A stretch of DNA of 64,000 bases from Alphaproteobacteria bacterium (GCA_022825705.1 JAJDWH010000007.1:1-64000); one strand, 5' to 3'. Numbered from the stretch's first letter, positions 17,017 through 26,882 are shown. Notes: generated by a model from the letters alone, not told the origin. Numbers and translations are program-made.

Positions 17017-17883
17017 ATGAAACCACACGACATTCCGTCCACCGCTGTCGAGATCGCGGCGCCAGACGATGTGCGCGGCGCACTGACCTTCATCGTGCCG
17101 CAGGAGACCAAGCCGTATTTCGAGAGTTCAGCGCTGACGGGGGGCCTCCCCAAGGTCTACTTCGATACGGAAAATCACTATGTCGACGTGCACGACATGC
17201 GGCGCATCGCTGATGGACTTTCCCTGGACCAGCACGGATTTGTGCTGATTTCCCATGAGACCGCGGTCGTTGACCTCCATGACGACGCGGCGATCGCGGA
17301 GGTGTACGACCGCGAGCTCGTGGAACTCGTCAAGCGCGTGACCGGAGCAGACCGGGTTTCCGTGTTCGACCACACGCGACGGTCCGACACGCCTGACGGA
17401 GCTGTCAATCGGGATGGCCCGCGCGCGCCGGCTGACCGCGTGCACGTCGATTACACCGTGACGTCCGGACCGAAGCGGGCGGCCGACGTCCTCGGAAAGG
17501 ACAAGGTCGAGCGGATCCTTGCCGCCGGCGGGCGCATCATGCAGGTCAACGTCTGGCGGCCGATCCGGGGACCGGTACTTCGGAGTCCGCTGGCCGTTGC
17601 GGACGCTGGCAGCGTGCAGGCGTCCGAACTGATCGCAACGGATCAGAGGTTCCCGGACCGGGTCGGGGAGATCTATCAGCTGGCGCACGGGACCGGACAG
17701 CGGTGGTACTGGGTTCCAGAGATGCGACGGGACGAGGTCCTTCTCATCAAGGGCTGGGACAGTCTCGACAACGGCTGCGCCAGGTTTACCCCGCACGGCG
17801 CCTTCCAGCTGGAAGGTCAGGATCCCGCCGCGCCTCCACGCGAGAGCATCGAGGTGCGCACCTACGTCGTGTTCGAAGGATGA
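17017..17883 (+). CDS. CmcJ/NvfI-like Fe(II)/2-oxoglutarate-type oxygenase family protein
   Basis: A 288-residue protein resembling the CmcJ / gibberellin desaturase-like family, best known from cephamycin and fungal meroterpenoid biosynthesis. Seen are HVDYT at residues about 143-147 (candidate metal-binding His-x-Asp), VNVWRPIRGPVLRSPLAV with the co-substrate Arg-type motif, and DSLDNGCARFTPHGAF with a distal His near the C-terminus. The bacterial members outside biosynthetic clusters have no assigned substrate, and no biosynthetic partner genes are adjacent. The gene starts about 170 bases after the mucR-like gene on the same strand. Confidence 0.7.
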   Translation: MKPHDIPSTAVEIAAPDDVRGALTFIVPQETKPYFESSALTGGLPKVYFDTENHYVDVHDMRRIADGLSLDQHGFVLISHETAVVDLHDDAAIAEVYDRELVELVKRVTGADRVSVFDHTRRSDTPDGAVNRDGPRAPADRVHVDYTVTSGPKRAADVLGKDKVERILAAGGRIMQVNVWRPIRGPVLRSPLAVADAGSVQASELIATDQRFPDRVGEIYQLAHGTGQRWYWVPEMRRDEVLLIKGWDSLDNGCARFTPHGAFQLEGQDPAAPPRESIEVRTYVVFEG

Positions 17884-18150
17884 TGCTGCACATCGCGGGC
17901 CGCTGCCGTCACCGGGACCAGGCTGGCGACGCGACGAAGTCGCTACAGGACCTGACGCCGGGGATTCACGTGGCCCAATATGGCGGCGTGAATGCGGTCG
18001 TCGCTCGCCGCCCTGCCAACTGATCCCCGGACGACGCGCAGCCCCGTATCCGGCCTGGATCCGCCTGGAGGCGCCGCACGGACTCAGTGGGCGCCGGGGC
18101 CGGGCTCCAATTGTGACTGGAAGTTTCTGGGAACTGGGCGGGGCTTGTTC

Positions 18151-19161
18151 CTAGGCCGCTCCGTTCACGCAGATCTTGCCGATGTGCTGGGCGGCTTCCA
18201 GCCGGTCAAGCGCGTCCGGGAAATCCTGGAACGGATAGGTTCGGTCGATCACCGGTCGGATCGTGCTCGCGTCGATGGCTCGCACCATGTCCCGGAGATC
18301 GTCACGTGATCCGCAGGTCACCGATTGGAGCCGGACCTCCCGGGTGATCGCCGGCCCAAGCGGAAGCTCCGCCTTGCCACCGGAGAGCACGCCGATCAGC
18401 GCGATGGTTCCCCCCGGCCGCACGGCCCGAAGCGCCTGTCCGAGCGTTTCCGCGCCGCCGAGTTCGATGACCAGGTCGGCCTCCCGCACCTCGTCGCGGA
18501 CCGCCTTACCCCATTGCGGGGTGCGCCGGTAGTTGATCAGCGTGTCGGCCCCCAGATCCTGGACGACCGAGAGCTTGGCGTCGCTCGATGACACCACCAC
18601 CACGTGCGCACCGCACAGGTGCGCGAACTGCACGGCGAAGCAGGCAACGCCGCCCGTCCCCTCCACCACGACCACGTCTCCGGGCCGGGTTCGGGCAAGC
18701 ACGGAGACGGCGCTCCAAGCCGTGATCGCGGCACACGGCAGCGTGCTGGCCTCCAGGGCAGTCCACCCCTTGGGAGCGCCGACCACGCCCGCCGCATCCA
18801 GGAGCATGCGCTCCTGCAGCACACCGTCCAGCGGGCCGCCAAGCGCGCCCGTCAGGGCATCGGCAGGAAAGCGGCCGCTGCGCCAGTGCTGGAAGAAGGA
18901 CGGGACCACCAGCTGACCGGTCAGCGAGCGGTCGACGCCATCGCCGACTTCGAGCACGTGACCTGCACCGTCCGACAACGGTACGACGGGCAGCCCGCCA
19001 CCGGCGCGCCCATACCCGCCGGCAACCATCACCAGGTCCCGGTAGTTGAGCGACGCTGCCTCGATTCCCACGACGACCTCGCCCGGACCGGGAACGGGAG
19101 ATGGCCGGTTTGTCAGCCGCAGACCGTCGCGGGACCAGGACGCGAGCTCCCATACCTGCAT
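18151..19161 (-). CDS. zinc-lacking MDR-family oxidoreductase (paralogue 2)
   Basis: A 336-residue medium-chain reductase related to the gene at 12.65 kb. Both have Asn-Tyr-Arg-Asp at the catalytic-zinc position (SLNYRDLVMVAGGYG) and no structural-zinc lobe. The cofactor site is VVVEGTGGVACFAVQFAHL, with VVSSSDAKL after it. ATG 19161 is chosen because homology begins MQVWELASW. It lies within three bases of the stop of the aldolase-dehydrogenase gene, indicating translational coupling in an operon after mtnA and the aldolase. It may reduce an aldehyde, enone or quinone produced by that pathway; the substrate is not evident. Confidence 0.82.
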   Translation of the reverse strand: MQVWELASWSRDGLRLTNRPSPVPGPGEVVVGIEAASLNYRDLVMVAGGYGRAGGGLPVVPLSDGAGHVLEVGDGVDRSLTGQLVVPSFFQHWRSGRFPADALTGALGGPLDGVLQERMLLDAAGVVGAPKGWTALEASTLPCAAITAWSAVSVLARTRPGDVVVVEGTGGVACFAVQFAHLCGAHVVVVSSSDAKLSVVQDLGADTLINYRRTPQWGKAVRDEVREADLVIELGGAETLGQALRAVRPGGTIALIGVLSGGKAELPLGPAITREVRLQSVTCGSRDDLRDMVRAIDASTIRPVIDRTYPFQDFPDALDRLEAAQHIGKICVNGAA

Positions 19162-19163
19162 GG

Positions 19164-21215
19164 TCAGCGCACCGCCGCCCCTAGATTGCCGCCATCGACC
19201 GTCAGCACACCGGCAGTGGTCCGCTTCTGCCGCGCCAAATGGACGAAGGCCTGCGCGACGTCTGTTGCCTGGACCTCCTCGCCCAAGAGGTTGCCGGCCA
19301 TGTAGTCCTCCACGCTCAATCGCCGCTCTGCTGCCCGCGCCTCGATCATGGCGTCGTCGAGAATGCCGCTTCGGATACGATCCGGGTTGACCGCGTTGGC
19401 CCGAATGCCGTCGCTGCCGCACTCCATTGCATATTGACGCATCAGGGCGAGGGTCGCCGCCTTGGCCGCACCGTAGGCGCCAAGCTTGGGTCCCGGAGAC
19501 ACCGACTGCTTAGACACGTTGAAGAGCAGGCACCCGCCGATTCCCTGTGCCCGGAACACGGCGACCGCGGCCTGAGCCACGCGCTGGTGGGCAAAGAAAT
19601 TCACCTCGAAACTCTCGCGCAGGGTGGCTTCGTCGACCTCGGCGATCGCCCCGGAAAAGGCCACGCCGGCGTTGGAGACCAGGATGTCGAGACCGCCGAA
19701 AGTCCGGATGGTCTCATCGAAAGCGTGCGCCACGCTGTCTTCGCGGGTGAGATCCGTTTCGATCGCCAGTCCCTGAACGTCATCCGCCGCCTCGTTGAGC
19801 GCGCGTCGGTCCCGGTCGAGCAGCACGACCTCGGCGCCCTCGGCCTGGAATGCCCTCGCCGCGGCCCGCCCGATGGCGCCGGCCCCGCCGGTGATGACCA
19901 CGACATGGCCCTCGAACGCGAGCGGTCGGTGGTTGCCGAGTTTCGCTTGCTCGAGTGACCAATATTCGACGTCAAACAGGTCTGCGTCTGGCAACTCCTG
20001 AAAGGACCCCAAGGCGTCGGCGTCACGGACCACTTCTGCCGTGGCCTCGGCCAGATCCGCCGTGATGACCGCGGCGCGACGGCTGGGGCCGGCAGCGAAG
20101 ACGCCGAGCCCCGGCACAAGCAGCACCCGCGGCGCCGGGTCCAGGGGCGTGACCGATCCGCCAGATCGCCGTAAGTTGGAATCGAGATACGATTGATAAC
20201 GGCTTGTATAGTCGTTGAAAGCCTCCGATACCAGAGATCGGAACGCGGCCTCGCCGGCGTTCCGCCTGTAGGGAGGCGCGGCAAGCGGCCACGGCTTTGT
20301 CCGCAGCACGTGGTCGGGCGTGGCCGGCCCGGTCGCGAGACCCGGATGGTCGGCATACCAGAGGGCGCGCCGGCTGGACCGGTGCACGAGCACCAGCCGG
20401 CGATCGGGCCGGTCGCCGCGGTCCGGTTCCAGTGCCTTGCAGAGCAGGCCCCGCAGTACCGGTGCGGCAGCCGCCACCGTGCGTGCGGGCGGTTGTCGCG
20501 AGCGGGCAGGCTTGGCTGAGCGTCTCGCCTGCGCGATCGCACGCTCGGCGGCACTCACCAGGTCGATCATCCGGTCGTAGGCGATTCGCGCGGTCGGACC
20601 AAATGCGAAGATCCCGTGCCCGAGCAGGATGAGCCCCTCTACTTCCGGGGCCTCCTCGTAGATGACAGCACAGGCCTTGGCGAGCTGGAAGCCCGGCATC
20701 ACGTAGGGGACGATCCCGACGCGATCACCCCAGATGGCCCGGGCCCGCGTGGCTCCGTCGGGCTGGTTCGTGGCGGCCAGCACCGCGTTGGCATGGGTGT
20801 GGTCGATGTACGTATGCGGAAGGAAGGCGTGGAGCAGGGTCTCGACCGACGGGGAGGGCGAGGAGGGGTCCAGCAGGCAGGCGCGGTGGGTCTGGACCAT
20901 CGCCGCATCGGACAGCGCGGGGCGCGCCCGGAGGGCCTGGAGCGGAGCGAGCTCAACACCCGGCAAGCCTTCGGCCTCGATTGCGGCCATGTCCCAGCCG
21001 CTGCCCTTGACGTGCATGACGTCGGCGCCACCGTCGCGCCGGCCTGCCCGGCACACCTTCACGGACGTGTTGCCGCCGCCGTGCAGCACCAACTGGGGAT
21101 CGCTGCCCAGCAGGCGGGTCGAATAGACGCGGAGCGCGAGTGCCTCCCCGATGCCGCGCCGCCGCAGCTTGCGTACGAGCGCCGCAGCATCGTTCAGCCG
21201 CCAGCGATTCTTCAT
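19164..21215 (-). CDS. bifunctional class II aldolase / short-chain dehydrogenase
   Basis: A 683-residue fusion. Residues about 20-400 form a class II (zinc) aldolase with the phosphate loop LVLHGGGNTSVKV, zinc ligands in HTYIDHTHANAVLA and a third His in LLGHGIFAFG. Residues about 430-683 form an SDR with VVITGGAGAIGRAAARAF, LVSNAGVAFSG, catalytic YGAAKAAT and C-terminal VDGGNLGAAV. Databases name this architecture RhaD-like (rhamnulose-1-phosphate aldolase/lactaldehyde dehydrogenase). Here it overlaps mtnA by four bases and no rhamnose genes are near. An attractive alternative is cleavage of 5-methylthioribulose 1-phosphate into DHAP and 2-methylthioacetaldehyde, with the SDR half handling the aldehyde. 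ATG 21215 sits inside the mtnA stop (ATGA). Confidence 0.87.
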   Translation of the reverse strand: MKNRWRLNDAAALVRKLRRRGIGEALALRVYSTRLLGSDPQLVLHGGGNTSVKVCRAGRRDGGADVMHVKGSGWDMAAIEAEGLPGVELAPLQALRARPALSDAAMVQTHRACLLDPSSPSPSVETLLHAFLPHTYIDHTHANAVLAATNQPDGATRARAIWGDRVGIVPYVMPGFQLAKACAVIYEEAPEVEGLILLGHGIFAFGPTARIAYDRMIDLVSAAERAIAQARRSAKPARSRQPPARTVAAAAPVLRGLLCKALEPDRGDRPDRRLVLVHRSSRRALWYADHPGLATGPATPDHVLRTKPWPLAAPPYRRNAGEAAFRSLVSEAFNDYTSRYQSYLDSNLRRSGGSVTPLDPAPRVLLVPGLGVFAAGPSRRAAVITADLAEATAEVVRDADALGSFQELPDADLFDVEYWSLEQAKLGNHRPLAFEGHVVVITGGAGAIGRAAARAFQAEGAEVVLLDRDRRALNEAADDVQGLAIETDLTREDSVAHAFDETIRTFGGLDILVSNAGVAFSGAIAEVDEATLRESFEVNFFAHQRVAQAAVAVFRAQGIGGCLLFNVSKQSVSPGPKLGAYGAAKAATLALMRQYAMECGSDGIRANAVNPDRIRSGILDDAMIEARAAERRLSVEDYMAGNLLGEEVQATDVAQAFVHLARQKRTTAGVLTVDGGNLGAAVR

Positions 21216-22318
21216 GCTGGCTGTCCGTCGGAAACGGGACCGAACAGGGCTTCGATGCCTTTCTCCGTCGCCGGAGCGACGCCTGCCTCGGTCACCAGGC
21301 CTCGCACAAGGCCGGGCGGCGTCACGTCGAACGCCGGGTTGAATGCCGACGTGGCGGGTGGAGCGACGGCGATCGAGGCGTGGCTGCCGCTGGCGTTCCG
21401 ACCGGATGCGCGCAGCACCTCTTCTTCGTCTCGTTCCTCGATCGGAATGGCGCCGCTGCCGGGATTCGTGACGCGGTCCAACGTTGATTCCGGGATCGCC
21501 ACGTAGAACGGTACGCCGTTGTCGTGCGCGGCCAGCGCCTTCATGTACGTGCCGATCTTGTTGCACACGGTGCCGTCGCGGAGCACCCGATCGGCCCCCG
21601 TGATGGCGATGTCCACCCTGCCTTCCGACATCAGATGACCGGTCGCGCTGTCGACGGTCAGCGTGTGGGGGACGCCTCCTGCCTTGAGCTCCCAGCAGGT
21701 GAGCGCAGCGCCCTGGTTGCGCGGCCGGGTCTCGCCGACCCAAACATGGACCTCGCAGCCGCGTTCGGCGGCGACATAAATGGGGGCAAGCGCGGTGCCC
21801 CATTCCACGCAGGCGAGCCAGCCGGCATTGCAGTGGGTGAGCACGTTGACCGGGCCCTCCTTCTTCGCATCGGCGATTCGTTCGATCAGTTCAGCGCCGT
21901 TCTGGCCGATCGCGCGGCACTTGTTCACGCATTCCTCGGCCAACTCATCCGCCATCCGCCAGGCTGCCGCCTGCCGCTCGGCCGGCGGGAGGCTGGTGAG
22001 GGTCGATCGCATCTGGTCGAGCACCGTGAACAGATCCCGCCCGGTCGGCCGGGTCGCGGTCAAGGTCTCGATGACGTGCGCCAGCGTCGCGTCGTCATCA
22101 CCTTCGGTCAGCCCCAGTGCAACCCCGTACGCGGCGGTGACGCCGATCAGCGGGGCGCCGCGAACCTGCATGGTGCGAATGGCGACAGCCGCGTCCGCCA
22201 GCGATTCGAGACGTCGGGTCTCAAACGCGGCCGGCAGGCGGGTCTGGTCAATAATCTCAACCGTTTCCGAATCTGGGGACCGCCAAATCGTGCGCGGGCG
22301 GGTGGCCTTTACCGGCAT
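21212..22318 (-). CDS. mtnA: S-methyl-5-thioribose-1-phosphate isomerase
   Basis: Converts 5-methylthioribose 1-phosphate to 5-methylthioribulose 1-phosphate in methionine salvage or the DHAP shunt. The 368-residue protein shows MQVRGAPLIGVTAAYGVALG, LTHCNAGWLACVEWGTALAP with the catalytic Cys, and ITGADRVLRDGTVCNKIGTY with the catalytic Asp, as in bacterial MtnA rather than eIF2B subunits. Ribose-1,5-bisphosphate isomerase is the nearest alternative activity. ATG 22318 (MPVKATRPRTIW) matches the family; 80 bases separate it from divergent fabI. The stop overlaps the start of the aldolase gene, so the two are translationally coupled. Confidence 0.93.
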   Translation of the reverse strand: MPVKATRPRTIWRSPDSETVEIIDQTRLPAAFETRRLESLADAAVAIRTMQVRGAPLIGVTAAYGVALGLTEGDDDATLAHVIETLTATRPTGRDLFTVLDQMRSTLTSLPPAERQAAAWRMADELAEECVNKCRAIGQNGAELIERIADAKKEGPVNVLTHCNAGWLACVEWGTALAPIYVAAERGCEVHVWVGETRPRNQGAALTCWELKAGGVPHTLTVDSATGHLMSEGRVDIAITGADRVLRDGTVCNKIGTYMKALAAHDNGVPFYVAIPESTLDRVTNPGSGAIPIEERDEEEVLRASGRNASGSHASIAVAPPATSAFNPAFDVTPPGLVRGLVTEAGVAPATEKGIEALFGPVSDGQPA

Positions 22319-22399
22319 TGCGGCTGTGTCCTGATCGTTGACGCAAGGGGGTGCCAGATTAGGATGGAGGAGCAAATTTTGCCCACCGAGGGTTTTTCG

Positions 22400-23233
22400 A
22401 TGCCTGAGACTGGGCTTGTGACCACGGCTGTAGGGCCATTGATGGCCGGGCGCAAGGGGCTGGTCCTTGGCGTCGCCAACGAACGTTCGTTGGCCTGGGG
22501 TGTGGCCCGCGCGGTGGCCGCACACGGGGCGCAACTCGCCTTCACCTACCAGGGCGATGCCCTACGCAAGCGGGTCGGGCCGCTGGCCGAGCGCACCGGG
22601 TCGAATATCGTCCTGCCCTGCGACGTTGCCGAGGACGGCGCCCTGGACATCACCGTGGACCAGGCCGCGGACCGCCTCGGCGGCCTGGATTTTCTGGTGC
22701 ATGCGATCGCTTTTTCAGACAAGACTGAATTGACTGGCAAGTACGTCGAGACCACCCGCGACAACTTTCTCCGCACGCTGGACATCTCGTGCTATTCGCT
22801 GACGGAAGCCACCCGTGCCGCCATGCGGCACATGGGGCCCGGGGGCAGCATTCTCACGCTGTCCTACATCGGGGCCGAGCGCGTGGTGCCGCACTACAAC
22901 GTCATGGGCGTGGCCAAGGCCGCCCTGGAGGCGAGCGTGCGCTACCTGGCAGCTGACCTCGGCGGCGAGCAGGTTCGCGTGAACGCGATATCGGCGGGTC
23001 CGATGAGAACGCTTGCGGCATCCGGGATCGGCGACTTCCGCTACATCCTGAAATGGAATGAATACAACTCGCCGCTGAAGCGGAATACGGACCTGGACGA
23101 CATCGGCGGCGCGGCACTGTTTCTCCTGTCTGACCTAGGCCGGGGGACGACGGGCGAGGTCATGCACGTGGACAGCGGTTACCATGTGGTCGGCATGAAG
23201 GCGGTCGACGCCCCTGATATCGCTACCGTCTAG
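22400..23233 (+). CDS. fabI: enoyl-[acyl-carrier-protein] reductase (NADH)
   Basis: Final reductive step of each fatty-acid elongation cycle. The 277-residue SDR has the FabI-type cofactor motif [16 protein letters not shown], not the classical TGxxxGIG. The catalytic series is Tyr156, Tyr166 and Lys173 (YIGAE, then [19 protein letters not shown]), and the substrate loop follows in [16 protein letters not shown] 22400 is preferred: GAGGG lies 7-8 bases upstream. ATG 22364 lacks a site and ATG 22442 would trim only the leader. aroC begins 20 bases downstream and is probably co-transcribed. Confidence 0.95.
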   Translation: MPETGLVTTAVGPLMAGRKGLVLGVANERSLAWGVARAVAAHGAQLAFTYQGDALRKRVGPLAERTGSNIVLPCDVAEDGALDITVDQAADRLGGLDFLVHAIAFSDKTELTGKYVETTRDNFLRTLDISCYSLTEATRAAMRHMGPGGSILTLSYIGAERVVPHYNVMGVAKAALEASVRYLAADLGGEQVRVNAISAGPMRTLAASGIGDFRYILKWNEYNSPLKRNTDLDDIGGAALFLLSDLGRGTTGEVMHVDSGYHVVGMKAVDAPDIATV

Positions 23234-23253
23234 CCGCGGGAAGCGGGGCTCAC

Positions 23254-24342
23254 ATGGCGGGCAACTCCTTCGGAACAGCGTTTCGCCTGTCGACCTGGGG
23301 TGAAAGCCACGGTCCGGCGATCGGCTGCGTGCTGGACGGCGTGCCGCCCGGCATCCCGCTGGCGGAAGCCGACGTTCAACGCGACCTCGATCGTCGTCGT
23401 CCGGGCACATCGCGCCACACGAGCCAGCGCCGCGAACCCGATACCGTCCGCATTGAATCCGGGGTGTTCGAGGGACGTACCACGGGCACCCCGCTCGCCA
23501 TGGTGATCCAGAATCAGGACGCTCGGTCAAGCGACTACGAGCGGCACCGGACGGTGTTCCGGCCGGCGCATGCCGACTACACCTACTGGAAGAAGTACGG
23601 CGTTCGCGACCACCGGGGCGGCGGGCGGTCGTCTGCCCGGGAAACGGCGATGCGCGTGGCGGCCGGCGCGGTCGCGAAGAAGGTCATCACGCCGGTCCGC
23701 GTTCGGGGAGCGCTGGTCCAGCTCGGACCCCTCGCGATCGATCGCGACCGCTGGGACTGGGAAGCAGTGGAGCGGAACCCGTTCTTCTGTCCCGACCCGG
23801 GGAGCGTGGCCGCCTGGGAAACCTACCTTGACCAGATCCGGGGCGAGCGATCGTCCTGCGGGGCCGTGGTCGAGGTGCAGGCCGAGAACGTTCCCGTGGG
23901 GCTCGGGGAACCGGTGTACGACCGGCTCGACGCCGACCTTGCGCGCGCCATGATGGGCATCAACGCGGTCAAGGGAGTGGAGATCGGTGCCGGGTTTGCG
24001 GCGGCGGCCCAGACGGGCGTCGAGCACGCCGACGAGATGCGCGCGGGCCCCGAACCCGGCGAGGTCACGTTTCTTTCGAACAATGCCGGAGGGATTCTCG
24101 GCGGCATTTCGTCCGGGCAGCCGATCGTCGTCCGCTTTGCGGTGAAACCGACGAGCTCCATCCCGCAACCGCGCCGAACGGTCGACCAGGACGGCAATGA
24201 CACGGAGATCGTGACGAAAGGGCGGCATGACCCTTGCGTGGGAATCCGCGCGGTGCCGATCGGCGAAGCCATGTTGGCGCTGGTTCTTGCCGACCACCTG
24301 ATTCGTCACCAGGGGATGGTGGCCGGCATGCCATCCGACTGA
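23254..24342 (+). CDS. aroC: chorismate synthase
   Basis: Converts EPSP to chorismate with reduced FMN, the last common step of aromatic biosynthesis. The 362-residue protein shows the three family signatures: [16 protein letters not shown] near the N-terminus, [21 protein letters not shown] with the FMN and phosphate-binding residues, and [14 protein letters not shown] near residue 300. The start is ATG 23254, 20 bases after fabI. Length is normal for the short, monofunctional bacterial enzyme. Confidence 0.97.
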   Translation: MAGNSFGTAFRLSTWGESHGPAIGCVLDGVPPGIPLAEADVQRDLDRRRPGTSRHTSQRREPDTVRIESGVFEGRTTGTPLAMVIQNQDARSSDYERHRTVFRPAHADYTYWKKYGVRDHRGGGRSSARETAMRVAAGAVAKKVITPVRVRGALVQLGPLAIDRDRWDWEAVERNPFFCPDPGSVAAWETYLDQIRGERSSCGAVVEVQAENVPVGLGEPVYDRLDADLARAMMGINAVKGVEIGAGFAAAAQTGVEHADEMRAGPEPGEVTFLSNNAGGILGGISSGQPIVVRFAVKPTSSIPQPRRTVDQDGNDTEIVTKGRHDPCVGIRAVPIGEAMLALVLADHLIRHQGMVAGMPSD

Positions 24343-24385
24343 TCGGGATCAGCATTGATCGACAGCGGGACAGAGAGGAATCGCC

Positions 24386-25024
24386 ATGAGTGATGGTCGA
24401 GACGTGCACGCCACGACTGCGCCGCCGGAAACCCTTGACAGCCAGGGCATGCGCGAACCGGGCAAGGTCTGGGAGCTGGCGCTCGAGCCGGACTTCGACT
24501 CGCTCGATGATGATCTGAAGCGGTACATCAAGGTCTGCCGCGAGCGGCTTGGCCTGATCCCCAACGTGATCAGCGCGAACGCGCTCGGTTCGGAACGGCT
24601 TCGCACCTTCGCCGACAGCTACAACCGGCTGATGCTCGGCGAGGGCAGCTTGTCGAAGGCGGAGCGCGAAATGATCGCGGTCGCGGTTTCGAGCATCAAC
24701 CGGTGCTTCTACTGCTTGGTCGCCCACGGAGCCGCGCTTCGGGAGATCACCGGCGACCCCATCCTGGCCGAGGCCATCGCGTTCAACTACCGGGCGGCCG
24801 ATCTGTCGTCACGACATCGGGCACTGCTCGATTTTGCGGCGAAGTTGACGGCCGATCCGGCGGGCATGGACGAGGCGGACCGGACGGCGCTCCGGGCGGT
24901 CGGATGCGACGACCGCACGATCCTGGAGGTGGCGGAGGTCGCGGCCTTCTTCAACATGTCCAACCGGATCGCCGCCGCGACCGGCATGTTGCCCAATCCG
25001 GAGTATCACGCGCTGGCCCGCTGA
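24386..25024 (+). CDS. AhpD-like peroxidase-related enzyme (carboxymuconolactone decarboxylase fold)
   Basis: A 212-residue member of the AhpD/CMD superfamily. The reactive disulfide motif is NRCFYCLVAHGA, the Cys-x-x-Cys...His pattern used in alkylhydroperoxidase chemistry. It is preceded by LSKAEREMIAVAVSSIN and a long N-terminal helical part (LIPNVISANALGSERL), as in the peroxidase-related subfamily. The reductant and physiological substrate are unknown. It begins about 40 bases after aroC; AGAGAGG lies just upstream of the ATG. Confidence 0.85.
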   Translation: MSDGRDVHATTAPPETLDSQGMREPGKVWELALEPDFDSLDDDLKRYIKVCRERLGLIPNVISANALGSERLRTFADSYNRLMLGEGSLSKAEREMIAVAVSSINRCFYCLVAHGAALREITGDPILAEAIAFNYRAADLSSRHRALLDFAAKLTADPAGMDEADRTALRAVGCDDRTILEVAEVAAFFNMSNRIAAATGMLPNPEYHALAR

Positions 25025-25091
25025 AGCGTGCGTGATGGTTTGCTTGAGCGATCGCCGCGGCCCTGACCGGCGGCAGGCGCCGGCCTCGGCG

Positions 25092-25844
25092 CTACGGCGG
25101 TGACTGGCGGCGGGCGGCGACCAGACACTCGAGGTTTCCGTCCGCCCCGTGGATCGGGCTCTCCGTCTGACCGAGGACGTGCCAGCCGAGGTCGCCGGAC
25201 AGCATGCGTACGGCGTTTGCAACAGCCCGCTCCCGGGCCACGGGATCCCGCACGATGCCGCCTTTTCCGACCTCGGCCCGTCCGACTTCGAACTGCGGTT
25301 TCACCAGCGCGACCAGGCGGGCGTCGGTGCGCGTTAGGGCGAGTGGGGCGGGCAGTATCTTGGCGAGACCGATGAAGCTGGCGTCGCAGACCACCAGGTC
25401 GACGGGCTCCGGGACGTGCGTGGAGTCGAGGTTGCGGGCGTTGGTCCGCTCGAGGACCGTCACCCGAGGGTCCGTGCGGAGTTTCCAGGCGAGCTGTCCG
25501 TAGCCGACGTCCACCGCGTAGACCCGGCTCGCTCCCCGCTGGAGCAGCACGTCGGTGAACCCGCCGGTCGAGGCGCCGACATCGATGGCGACCGCCCCGG
25601 CGGGATCGATCCGAAAATGATCGAGGGCGTGGGCGAGCTTGATCCCGCCGCGCGAGACCCAGGGATGCGGCGGGCGGCGGACGTGGAGTTCGGTGTCGGC
25701 GGGCAGTAGGGCACCGGCCTTCGTGATCCGGGTTTCGCCTTGATAGACGCACCCCGCGAGGATGAGCGCCCGGGCGGCCGCGCCGCTCTCGCACTGCCCG
25801 TGCGCCACCAGCAGCCGGTCGGCGCGGATGCGCCGGCGCGTCAT
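25092..25844 (-). CDS. tlyA: TlyA-type rRNA 2'-O-methyltransferase (S4 + FtsJ domains)
   Basis: The 250-residue protein has an N-terminal S4 RNA-binding domain (RIRADRLLVAHGQCES... residues 3-60). An FtsJ/RrmJ Rossmann methyltransferase follows, with SRGGIKLAHALDHF, SAM motif AIDVGASTGGFTDVLLQ, and VDVGYGQLAWKL. TlyA enzymes 2'-O-methylate 16S/23S rRNA; in mycobacteria this governs capreomycin sensitivity. The old name, hemolysin, reflects an indirect phenotype. GGAG sits about 5 bases before ATG 25844. Convergent with the AhpD-like gene. Confidence 0.92.
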   Translation of the reverse strand: MTRRRIRADRLLVAHGQCESGAAARALILAGCVYQGETRITKAGALLPADTELHVRRPPHPWVSRGGIKLAHALDHFRIDPAGAVAIDVGASTGGFTDVLLQRGASRVYAVDVGYGQLAWKLRTDPRVTVLERTNARNLDSTHVPEPVDLVVCDASFIGLAKILPAPLALTRTDARLVALVKPQFEVGRAEVGKGGIVRDPVARERAVANAVRMLSGDLGWHVLGQTESPIHGADGNLECLVAARRQSPP

Positions 25845-25937
25845 CCCAGCTCCGGCGGGAAGGGCCTGACGTGCCTTGTGGTGGGGGTCATCGCCACGGC
25901 CGGAAACGGTCGTCCCGCCAGTGGAATCGGGCCGGCC

Positions 25938-26882
25938 TTAGTTGCCGGACGGCGGCGGGAAGTTGAGGGGCAGCCCGGGGCGCGGCCAGTCACAGGCGGC
26001 GAGACGTCCGCCCGCCGACAGCGTGATGAATGCCGTCCGGAGGTCGGGGCCGCCGAAGCAGATGTTGGTCGCATACAGGTCAGGCATCGGTACGTGGTCC
26101 GCCCGCGAACCGTCGGGCGCCACGACCGTGATCCCGCCCTCTATCAGCGTTGCCACGCAGATGTTGCCGCCGTGCTCCACCGCGAGACTGTCGAACCGGC
26201 GGTACCGGGAGACCCCGGTCAGGAAGCGGCCGCCGTGCGGCGATGGCCAGGGCTCCGGCTGGATCCGGCCGGGAACGGTGATGTCGAATTCCCACAGCCG
26301 GCCGGGCTCGGTCTCGGCGACGTACAGCCTCGACCCGTCCGGCGAGAGCCCGACGCCGTTGGGGGTCACCATCGGATGGCAGACCTCGTGGATCGCGGAG
26401 CCGTCGGCCTGGGCATAGAGCACGCGGCCGCGGTCCATGTCGCGTTCACGGAGCTTCCCGAGGTCCGTGAACCAGAAGCCGCCGTGGGCATCGAACACGA
26501 TGTCGTTCGGCCCCTTCAGGGGATGGCCGTCCGATTCGGTGTAGAGGACTTCGATCTCTCCGGAGTCGAGGTCGATGGCCTCGATCCGCCCGCCGCTGTA
26601 GTCGCGCGCCTGCATGACCGGCCGGGCTCCCAACGGAGTGTCGGCCCACTCGAACCCGCCGTTGTTGCACACGTAGCAGCGCCCGTCGGGCCCGATGGCT
26701 GCGCCGTTGGGCCCGCCCCCGGGGGTTGCGACGACTTCCTTGCCGCCGTCCGGCCACACCCGCGTGAGGCATCCCTTGCGGATCTCGACCACGATCACGC
26801 TCCCGTCGGGCATCGCCACCGGCCCTTCCGGAAACGCCAGGTCGGTTGTGACTTCACGAAGGTTGAGGGCTTCTGTGGTCAT
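25938..26882 (-). CDS. SMP-30/gluconolactonase/LRE-family protein
   Basis: A 314-residue six-bladed beta-propeller lactonase. Recognisable blades are LAFPEGPVAMPDGSVIVVEI, GGGPNGAAIGPDGRCYVCNN, KGPNDIVFDAHGGFWFTDLG, VTPNGVGLSPDGSRLYVAE and NICFGGPDLRTAFITLS. They supply the Glu-Asn-Asp metal site of calcium/zinc-dependent sugar or aldonolactone hydrolases. The start codon overlaps the preceding stop by four bases (ATGA), making it the third gene of an AtuA-type operon. This suggests a lactone intermediate in that pathway, though the substrate is not determinable. Confidence 0.87.
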   Translation of the reverse strand: MTTEALNLREVTTDLAFPEGPVAMPDGSVIVVEIRKGCLTRVWPDGGKEVVATPGGGPNGAAIGPDGRCYVCNNGGFEWADTPLGARPVMQARDYSGGRIEAIDLDSGEIEVLYTESDGHPLKGPNDIVFDAHGGFWFTDLGKLRERDMDRGRVLYAQADGSAIHEVCHPMVTPNGVGLSPDGSRLYVAETEPGRLWEFDITVPGRIQPEPWPSPHGGRFLTGVSRYRRFDSLAVEHGGNICVATLIEGGITVVAPDGSRADHVPMPDLYATNICFGGPDLRTAFITLSAGGRLAACDWPRPGLPLNFPPPSGN

